A stretch of 48,303 nucleotides of DNA, taken from Bacillota bacterium. GTDB lineage: Bacteria; Bacillota; Clostridia; Christensenellales; UBA1242. Numbering within the stretch: the first letter of the stretch is position 1; every line of letters begins with the position of its first letter. Under the pieces are notes generated by a model. It did no database searches, was not told the origin of the DNA, and saw nothing but the letters and a program-made list of their open reading frames with translations. The position numbers and the translations under genes are program-made. Below are positions 33,621-40,800 of this stretch, piece by piece. The stretch spans positions 1-48,303 of the forward strand of contig WRAD01000004.1 of the NCBI GenBank assembly GCA_009780375.1. The letters run 5' to 3'.

Positions 33621-34718
33621 TCATGCCTGTCCACCCAGAAAGAATTCTTCGGAAAAAGAGGCATCTTCGGCGGCCGCCTTTTCTTCGGAAAGAACGTCAA
33701 TTTTCCATCCAGTAAGTTTTGCGGCCAAACGTACGTTAAGACCTGAACGCCCGATTGCAAGAGAAAGTTTGTCATTTGGTACGACAACACGTGCACGTTT
33801 TTGTTCTTCGTCCGCCTCTACACGAAGAACAGGTGATGGTGCAAGTGCGGCGGCAATAAATTCAAGCGGGTCCTCGAACCATGGTATAAGATCGACTTTT
33901 TCTGGTCCGATTTCTGAAAGAATTGTGTTAATACGACTTCCCTTTGGTCCAACACAGGCACCGATTGGGTCAATATTTGCAACATCAGAATGAACACATA
34001 TCTTTGTACGATAACCACATTCACGGGCAATTGCCTTGACGGCAACTTCGCCACGACCAATTTCTGGAACCTCGAGATCAAATAATGCACGCACAAATTG
34101 TGGGGTACTTCGTGTTACATAAATTTCGCCACGACGGTCATCATGTACCGCATTGACATATACCTTTATAAAGTCACCGGCACGATGAACCTGGCCAGGG
34201 ATTTGACCACGCACATTAAGAATACCTTCGATTTTTGAACCAGGAATTTCCAAAGTATAAATATCACGTTCAATCTTTGTAATTTTTGCGGTAACGATTT
34301 GCTCTGCCCTTGCGTTAATTTCTTCAAGTGCGGCCGTACGTGTACGTTCGCGATTTTTTTGTGCCATAACTTGTTTGATTGTGATGGCTGCCACTCGTCC
34401 AAAGTCTTTGAGGTTAAGTTCATTGATAACCTCGTCGCCAACTTTGACTTTTGGGTTGGTTTTTTGTGCCTCTTCAAGCGAGATATGTGTATCCCAATCC
34501 CAATCTTCCGCATCTTCATCGGCAACAATTTTTAATGAATATGCACGAATTTTTTTCTTTTCATAATCAAGGTTTACACGCACCAAACTTCCCTCACCAT
34601 GAAGTTTTTTAAGGGCAGGTACCATCGCCTCTTCAAAGTCACGGATAATTTCCTCTTTTGTCATGTTGCGTTCGGCCGCCACTTGATCAAGTGCGGCAAA
34701 GAATTCTTTGCTTATCAT
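33621..34718 (-). CDS. nusA: Transcription termination/antitermination factor NusA
   Basis: 365 aa, the usual length in Firmicutes without the acidic repeats of E. coli. N-terminal RNA polymerase-binding domain at 1-125, S1 domain at about 135-200 (AEQIVTAKITKIERDIYTLEI), and two KH domains containing GACVGPKGSRINTI and VPNDKLSLAIGRSGLNVRLA. It modulates pausing and termination and couples transcription to translation. AAGGAG ribosome site, 30 nt after rimP. A terminator-like hairpin in the operon leader suggests feedback control by NusA-sensitive attenuation (inferred). Confidence 0.97.
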   Translation of the reverse strand: MISKEFFAALDQVAAERNMTKEEIIRDFEEAMVPALKKLHGEGSLVRVNLDYEKKKIRAYSLKIVADEDAEDWDWDTHISLEEAQKTNPKVKVGDEVINELNLKDFGRVAAITIKQVMAQKNRERTRTAALEEINARAEQIVTAKITKIERDIYTLEIPGSKIEGILNVRGQIPGQVHRAGDFIKVYVNAVHDDRRGEIYVTRSTPQFVRALFDLEVPEIGRGEVAVKAIARECGYRTKICVHSDVANIDPIGACVGPKGSRINTILSEIGPEKVDLIPWFEDPLEFIAAALAPSPVLRVEADEEQKRARVVVPNDKLSLAIGRSGLNVRLAAKLTGWKIDVLSEEKAAAEDASFSEEFFLGGQA

Positions 34719-34748
34719 ATTTATTCTCCTTGTTATTTTTAAATTATT

Positions 34749-35030
34749 TTAGAAATCTGCATCAAGAGACGCAGGCCAATCGGCACCAAGCGACGAGACA
34801 TTTAAATTATGTTCTTCGTCTCCCATTATTCCACTTGTCTCGATTATTGGGTCAATGGCAAGTGATATACGCTCACAGTCGTCAAGTGTAACGCCTCCGT
34901 CTTTGTTAACGTACAATGTCAGATCCATTTCACCGAACTTGTTTTTGCGGTATGTTACTTCGACAAGTTCACAGCCAAGGTTTGCAATGTTTTGCATGCA
35001 CAGATCTTTGATTTGTTTTGCTTTGTCTAT
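34749..35030 (-). CDS. rimP: Ribosome maturation factor RimP, N-terminal domain only
   Basis: 82 aa from the ORF-track ATG at 34997, about 93 if translation starts upstream; full RimP is about 150. The alpha/beta N-terminal domain is clear (LGCELVEVTYRKNKF, DGGVTLDDCERIS, LNVSSLGADWPASLDADF), but the protein stops exactly where the Sm-like C-terminal domain should begin. RimP helps mature 30S subunits. The reading frame continues upstream of the ATG with RimP-like sequence (DKAKQIKDLC), and GGGAGG lies 5 nt before an ATA codon at 35030, with no ATG, GTG or TTG available, so a non-canonical start is possible. The gene may be a functional short form or a decaying one. Confidence 0.75.
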   Translation of the reverse strand: MDKAKQIKDLCMQNIANLGCELVEVTYRKNKFGEMDLTLYVNKDGGVTLDDCERISLAIDPIIETSGIMGDEEHNLNVSSLGADWPASLDADF

Positions 35031-35054
35031 TATGCCCTCCCTATACCTCTTTCA

Positions 35055-35080
35055 ATAAAAACGGGTTCGCTTTGGAACCC
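35055..35080 (-). terminator. Attenuator-like hairpin in the rimP-nusA leader
   Basis: GGGTTC-CAAAGC-GAACCC followed by GTTTTTATT on the minus strand, located between the predicted transcription start (about 35097) and rimP. It may also serve as terminator for the small gene at 35130-35348. Confidence 0.7.
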
Positions 35081-35103
35081 ATTCTTAAATTAATGGTACA
35101 TTT

Positions 35104-35133
35104 ATTATACCGCATCAAAGTTTTGATTGTCAA
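35104..35133 (-). promoter_or_regulatory. Promoter of the rimP-nusA-ylxR operon
   Basis: Perfect TTGACA (35128-35133) and perfect TATAAT (35104-35109) on the minus strand with an 18-nt spacer. The -35 overlaps the stop codon of the small upstream gene. Confidence 0.8.
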
Positions 35134-35348
35134 GCGTTTATCTCAGGAATTTCCCCGATGACATCCATGATGATGTCAACAGCGTCAAGCATTTCATTAA
35201 CGCGGTAAAGAACTTTTGCCCGATATGTGCCATCGCTGTCATTTTTCAATTTGTTGCGAAGATTATCAAGAAGTAGAGTCTTGAGTCTTTGTAAGGCATT
35301 TAACTCTTTCTCTGCAGTTTTATTATATGTTTGCTTTTCGTTTTTCAT
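35130..35348 (-). CDS. Small helical protein of unknown function
   Basis: 72 aa, not recognised. Almost wholly helical and charged (KELNALQRLKTLLLDNLRNKL), without membrane segments, so a small cytoplasmic helical bundle. AAGGAG lies 7 nt before the ATG and a consensus promoter lies upstream. The promoter spacer is filled by a palindrome probably bound by the product of the divergent XRE-type gene, so this is likely a regulated gene paired with its regulator. Confidence 0.65.
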   Translation of the reverse strand: MKNEKQTYNKTAEKELNALQRLKTLLLDNLRNKLKNDSDGTYRAKVLYRVNEMLDAVDIIMDVIGEIPEINA

Positions 35349-35381
35349 TTTGCTCTCCTTTTGTATTATTCGGACAATTTA

Positions 35382-35411
35382 ATTGTATCCCGATAATCTC
35401 GGGATTGTCAA
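35382..35411 (-). promoter_or_regulatory. Promoter of the 72-aa gene
   Basis: TTGACA (35406-35411), 18-nt spacer, TACAAT (35382-35387) on the minus strand. Confidence 0.75.
35387..35405. promoter_or_regulatory. Palindromic operator filling the promoter spacer
   Basis: ATCCCGA-TAATC-TCGGGAT, a perfect 7-bp inverted repeat whose 19 bp fill the -35/-10 spacer and touch the -10. Its position between the regulator gene and its divergent neighbour makes the XRE protein the natural ligand. An adjacent ACAATTTAATTGT palindrome may be a second site. Confidence 0.65.
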
Positions 35412-35442
35412 CTAAAAAATTTATATTGTCTATTATTTAATT

Positions 35443-35664
35443 ATGGAAGAACGTGAACAATTTACAAAGAATTTTGCAGAACAAGTTAGACTTTTAAGAT
35501 TAGCAGGTCACACACAACGAGAACTTGCACGTGAATTAGGCATTGACGAGAATTCTATTGGTGATTATTGCAACGGACGCTCATTTCCTAAAATTTGGCT
35601 AGCAAGAAAAATTTGTGTTGCACTCAATTGTAGTTATGAAGAACTTTTTGGAGAATTAAAATGA
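35443..35664 (+). CDS. XRE-family helix-turn-helix regulator, possibly truncated by an in-frame TGA
   Basis: 73 aa. The Cro/CI-type helix-turn-helix is clear: LRLAGHTQRELARELGIDENS then IGDYCNGRSFPKIWLARKIC and LNCSYEELFG. The ORF ends with a single TGA at 35662-35664, but the same frame continues open with coding-like helical sequence for 41 more codons. TATTAT lies 6 nt before the ATG and there is no Shine-Dalgarno, suggesting a leaderless message. It probably binds the operator at 35387-35405 and represses the divergent gene. Confidence 0.8.
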   Translation: MEEREQFTKNFAEQVRLLRLAGHTQRELARELGIDENSIGDYCNGRSFPKIWLARKICVALNCSYEELFGELK

Positions 35665-35790
35665 TATGAAATCAAACAAAGCATTGTAGAAAGATTAGAG
35701 CAATACTTGAAAGAACTAAGTTCAAGGGATGAGAAGAGAATTACCGCAAGTCATTTAGAATTGATTGAAGTTCGACAAGAAATATATTGA
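35665..35790 (+). pseudogene. In-frame continuation of the XRE regulator after the TGA
   Basis: Reading on from the TGA gives an open frame encoding YEIKQSIVERLEQYLKELSS and then RDEKRITASHLELIEVRQEIY, ending in TGA at 35788. It looks like the helical C-terminus of a small XRE repressor of about 114 aa. The last 50 nt overlap the end of the convergent desulfurase gene. Either a recent nonsense mutation or recoding. Confidence 0.55.
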
Positions 35791-36907
35791 TTTCATCAAG
35801 CGTATTGTATTGCCCAAGAGATATACGAAGCACCGACTTTGATTTTGCCTCACTTATACCCATCGCAAGAAGTGTTCTATTCTTTGCACTCTTTGACGCA
35901 CACGCAGACCCAATACCGACAAAAATATTTCTTTGTGACAATGCATTCATAACGGTGTTACCAAGGATACCGTTTGGCAAGACAATGTTTGTTATATAAG
36001 GAGATTGGGCTGTCTGGGGAAAATTACCAAGTTGCGGTTGCGGGATTGAATTTAGGAAACTGTTCAAAGTACAACCGTTTGGCAAGTTATTTACAAGGTG
36101 GTTGCGAAGTGTTGTTATATGGTTAAAAGAGTCTTGTGTATTGAAAGATGCAACCGCCGACGCGAAACCTATGATTGACGGATTGTTTTCGGTTCCAGGG
36201 CGAAAATCTTGTTGACTTCCACCATACATGATTGGTTTGATTGTTGTACCTTGTCTAAGCCACAATGCACCGATACCTTTCGGACCATAGATTTTGTGTG
36301 CGGATACAACGACACTGTCGATACCTAAATCTTGTACATCAAAATCAAATGTACAAAAGCCTTGGACCGCATCACAATGAATGTGAGTTATAGGGTTGAT
36401 TTGGCGGATAGTACGAACGATTTCCGACGCGTTTTGTATTATACCTATGTCACTGTTGACAAGTCCGAAAACCACCAAAGCGGTTGTGGGACGTATAAGA
36501 CGTGCAAGTGCATTTATGTCTGCCTCACCGTTACTTTTAAGTGGTACGTAATCCACATCAAAATCCGCGTTTTTTAAATAGACACTTGGTGCATAAACGG
36601 AACTGTGTTCACCTGCAAGAACGACAAGATGGTTACGCACACTTGTAATTTTCCCAAGGATTACCATATTGTTGCCTTCGGTCGCACCACTTGTAAATAT
36701 TAATTGTCCCAAACCAGATTTTGCAAGGCGAGATTTAATAACCATTGTTGCTTGTTCAATTGCATGTCTTGCAACAAGCGAGCCATTGTAAACGGCGGCA
36801 GAATTATAATAAAATTCCTGTTCGGCATTATTGATTGCATCAAGGACATTCGGACGAATGCGAGTTGTCGCCGCATTATCAAGATAGATCACACTGGTGG
36901 TTTTCAT
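35741..36907 (-). CDS. Cysteine desulfurase (NifS/IscS family)
   Basis: 388 aa, full length. It contains VIYLDNAATTRI at the N-terminus, the PLP-binding lysine in SAHKIYGPKG (about residue 205), GSQQDFRPGTEN, and the catalytic cysteine in IGSACASKSAKN (about 335). It removes sulfur from cysteine for Fe-S clusters or tRNA thiolation. No iscU or thiI partner is next to it, so the acceptor is unknown. There is no Shine-Dalgarno; TATACT/TATAAT lie 2-7 nt before the ATG, so it may be leaderless. Confidence 0.94.
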   Translation of the reverse strand: MKTTSVIYLDNAATTRIRPNVLDAINNAEQEFYYNSAAVYNGSLVARHAIEQATMVIKSRLAKSGLGQLIFTSGATEGNNMVILGKITSVRNHLVVLAGEHSSVYAPSVYLKNADFDVDYVPLKSNGEADINALARLIRPTTALVVFGLVNSDIGIIQNASEIVRTIRQINPITHIHCDAVQGFCTFDFDVQDLGIDSVVVSAHKIYGPKGIGALWLRQGTTIKPIMYGGSQQDFRPGTENNPSIIGFASAVASFNTQDSFNHITTLRNHLVNNLPNGCTLNSFLNSIPQPQLGNFPQTAQSPYITNIVLPNGILGNTVMNALSQRNIFVGIGSACASKSAKNRTLLAMGISEAKSKSVLRISLGQYNTLDEINIFLVELQSILNDLR

Positions 36908-36959
36908 ATATTATAGTATAGCCACACAAGAGGATATTAGTGCCGAAAAATATTGATAT

Positions 36960-37835
36960 TTATTCAAGATCATCTTTGACCGCTTTGAGACTTTGTGCAA
37001 TATCCTTTAACATTACATCCATTGGATCGGGACCAGAGTCTTTTGTTATTGAGACAGGCTGGGGCGTTGAGGCTTGATTATAATGTTGTAAAGGCGGTGA
37101 CGGCGGAGATTGGTGATGTAAAGCGGACGGTTGCATAGAAATTTCTTTGCGTTCATGTTGTGGAACATTATTAATTATAACAGGTTGTGCACTATCTCTT
37201 AGATATTGTGGGATTACAGGAGGGTTTGCATTATGATTGATGTAACTTCCTATCGAATACATTTTAAAATGTCCAACAAGTTCTGCAAGCATAGATTTCA
37301 TATCTATGATGTCATCATTAGCACGTTCTATCTTGTCATCAAGTTTTGACATATAACCTTTAATCATTTCCGCCTGGCCACCATTTGTTTGTATCCGAAC
37401 CTCAATAAAATTTTCCATTAATTTGTCAAGTTTGTTTTCTACCTTATCAAATTGTTTTTGAAAATCACCACCTGACTGGTTATGAACGGTGCGTTTAATT
37501 TCGCATATGTCACTTATGCCCTCTTTAAATGCCTGGTGAATTTTTTCAAGCATTTCTTGTTTTTGTCGCTGTTTACTTTTAATCTCTTCTTGGTTTTCTT
37601 TAAGTTCGGTAAAAATCTTTTGTGTAACTTCGTTCATCACTGCCCCCTCTTTTTTTATTGTTCCAATGTGCGTATTCGAATTCATTTTCAATGCATTAAG
37701 TTCCATAAGTTCACGACGAACCGCAGAATTTGTCTCTTTTCGTTTATTCTCAAGTTCTTTGATACGGGCTTTTCGCAATTCCTCATCCTTTAAATATTGA
37801 GGTTGAACACCACCAGGCATTATTTTGTTACTCAT
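36960..37835 (-). CDS. Cytoplasmic coiled-coil protein, third gene of the surface operon
   Basis: 291 aa, not recognised. No signal peptide or membrane helix. Residues about 10-200 are helical with heptad-like patterns (KQFDKVENKLDKLMENF, KGYMSKLDDKIERAND). A Pro/Gln/His-rich flexible region at about 210-265 contains PSPPLQHYNQ. A short acidic helix (DVMLKDIAQSLKAVKDDLE) closes the protein. The ATG overlaps the stop of the 1666-aa membrane protein by 4 bp with a perfect AAAGGAGGT upstream, so the two are made together. The membrane protein ends in a cytoplasmic helical tail, so binding between them is a reasonable inference. Confidence 0.7.
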   Translation of the reverse strand: MSNKIMPGGVQPQYLKDEELRKARIKELENKRKETNSAVRRELMELNALKMNSNTHIGTIKKEGAVMNEVTQKIFTELKENQEEIKSKQRQKQEMLEKIHQAFKEGISDICEIKRTVHNQSGGDFQKQFDKVENKLDKLMENFIEVRIQTNGGQAEMIKGYMSKLDDKIERANDDIIDMKSMLAELVGHFKMYSIGSYINHNANPPVIPQYLRDSAQPVIINNVPQHERKEISMQPSALHHQSPPSPPLQHYNQASTPQPVSITKDSGPDPMDVMLKDIAQSLKAVKDDLE

Positions 37836-40800
37836 TTTTTACCTCCTTTTTTCGCCGTTTTGTATTCTTTTGCCAAGCGAACGGCTTTTTGTGCAGAATC
37901 TCCTGCATTTTGTATTGCATCCATCGCGGTCTCACGCATTTTAGATTCCTGCTTTGCAATTGAGGCTTGGCCTGTTGCAAATCTGAGATCATTCATCGCT
38001 TTATCAAGTGCCTGTGTTGCCGAGTTCTTAAGTTCATTTAGGGTATTCATTTTTATCTTTGCTTTGCGTTTACGTAAATATAGGAATGTGCTTGCCAATA
38101 TCACCGCCGCAAGCGTGCCAACACCAATTAAAATCCAATGCAGATTATCCATAAAAAAGTTTCTGTCATCGTCATCCAAATCTGGCGATGGAAAATCTTG
38201 CTTTTCCTCAAGTGCGGCAAAAGTATTGGTCAGTGCATTGAATGCGGTTTCATAGGAATAACTTCCGTTTGCATCCCATTCCATGAGAAGGAAAATAGAA
38301 ATTCCAAGCCATTCTAAAAATGGTTCAACCGTTTCTTCAGAATAAAGATTTCTAAAATGCAATGTTATTACATCTAGGCTGTCGTCTGGTTCTATTGATT
38401 GCCAATCAAAGTCTCCAAGTATAAATGATACAAGAAGATGTAACTTTGATCGATAAGGATCTATATCACTTTCATCCAATTCATTTACTGTGATTACAAC
38501 CGAATAAGTTTGTGTGTTTCCTGCCGGAGACACCACAACAATATTAAACGTTGATACACCAACAGGTAATATTGGAAGAGTTTGCCCATTTCTGTTAACG
38601 CCATCTACGACAAGTTCAACACTTGCATCAGGATTAGTTGAGATTGCATTTATTACAACGGCATGACGCAAATGAAACGAAATAGGCATAGGTTCGAAAA
38701 TCCTCTCACCATTCCATGGTTTCATGATACCCGCGACGGTTAAAACCAAATCATCAAGAGCACGATAGTCTGGGTCTTCGGTTGGATCGGTTATTATATC
38801 GGATGGCAAGACTATTATATTGAATTGCGTAATTGTATCTTGATAAGTTATTGTTAATACACGCAACATCCCTGGCCCAGTAGGCGTTGCAACCACCTCG
38901 TTCCAAGCAAGTGCCCCACCAAGCATTGCAAGTGTTACGTCAACTTGACGTTGTTCTGTGTCTGACATTGTGACCAAAATACGAATTTCCCCGGTTACAT
39001 ACGACTGCCCAACTATCCAGCCAACTCGGCTTCCTGCCATTACAGATATAGATTCAACCGTAGGGATTTCTGGTGCTGCATTCACAGTAATTTGGAAAGT
39101 AGTTGTTGTATCAAGATATGTAATCACAAGTGTCTGTATTCCAGGCGTAGAGATAATACCATTCCACGTTGAAATACCACCTATCATTGCAAGAGTTACC
39201 GACGTATTATATATGTAAGTATCATTGATGTTTACTTGTATTACAATTGCCTCTTGGTCAAATGCCTCACCTATCATCCATGTGTTTCGGCTTTGATTAT
39301 TTATAACAAAAATATTTACATTGTTCGGATTCGCAGGTGCAATGACGGTAATTTGCCTTGTTGAGGTAAAGCCAAGATGTGATATGGTCACATTTACATT
39401 CCCCAAATCATTCGTATTAAATGAATCACCCATCATTGCAAGTGTTACCGCATGCCCTGTGTCAGGTGTTTCACGCCAATTCCATATGAATTCAAATTGC
39501 CAACTGTTGTCATATGCCGATCCTCTTGTAAAAGTGGTTGTTCCGACATTCATAATTCGAATTTCGGTTATCTGAGCCACAATGACAGAAACAACAAAAG
39601 GATAATTATGCGCAAGATGTGTCAGGTTCAAAATCATTTGCCCTTGGGAAGAAGTATCAAAACCTGCGGTCATCGCCATAGCGGTTGTTACAGGAATTCT
39701 TGTTGGGACGCGATCATCTGTCCAATGTGCAATAATTTCAATCGCATTATTTTGATAAGGTTCGCCTTGCACAAAGTTATGCCTGTCGCGGATTGTTGCC
39801 CATTCCGCACTTATGCGATAAATGACGGCAACAGGAGCAACGACATTTATATCAACGGTTAAAGAAAATCCTGCGTACTCTATTACAAGTTGACGTGGAC
39901 CCAGGACAGATACAGAGGTATTAAAGCCAGTAATCATTGATGCCGTCACAGGAATAGAATTTGTCAAATTGTTTGCACCAGACCAATTATGAGTAAAGAA
40001 AACAGAAAACCTGTTATCATAAGGTGCATTTTGTGTAAATGTTAGATTTGCACCAGGAACAAGTTCAATACCATTTATTATTGGGGCAACAACCTTTGCA
40101 GACATTGTAACAGGTTCAGTCACATTTGCATGAGTGAATTGCAAAGTTGTAATACCTGGGATTGATGTATTAAAACCTGCATTATTTGCCATTGATGCGG
40201 TAACAGGAATAGGTGCAGAAGATGATCCGTCGGTATAATGATGGACGATTTGAATGGCACCACTTGGGAATGATTCACCAACGAAAAAGAATGGTTCAGG
40301 AATTCTTTCTGGTGCAGAAAAGATAAACCCAGGTGTCCATTGTGCACTTATGCCATTTACAATTGCGTTTGCCGCAATAACTGTGATTGGAACATCAATT
40401 GTAAAACCTTGGTAATAAATTACAAGCTGACGCGAACCATGAACAGAAACCGCATTTTCAAATGCTTCCAGACCACCAAGCATATCAATTGTCACCGTGA
40501 TTGGATTTTGCGAATTATTTGCCCCTGGCCAATCATGTGTTATATAGATTTGAAATCGGTTATCATATGCCGCGAATTGATTAAATGTAGTATTTGTGGC
40601 AAGTAAATTAATCCCACTTGGATTTGGTATAACAACATCAACGATGAATTCAACAGAGTGTGGCAGTCCTGTTGTCGGGTTAACAGAATGTTCAAAATTC
40701 AACGTATATGTTCCAGGTGTTGCAAAACCTGTTACAGGAAAACCGGCGGTAATTGCCATAGCCTGACTTACATTTACCACAGTTGTTGTGTTGTCGCTGT

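Noticed and set aside
35662-35664. Reassigned genetic code (TGA as an amino acid)
   Set aside because: TGA ends several intact genes here at family-typical lengths (for example the M20-coupled GNAT gene and the phosphatase), so it is a normal stop.
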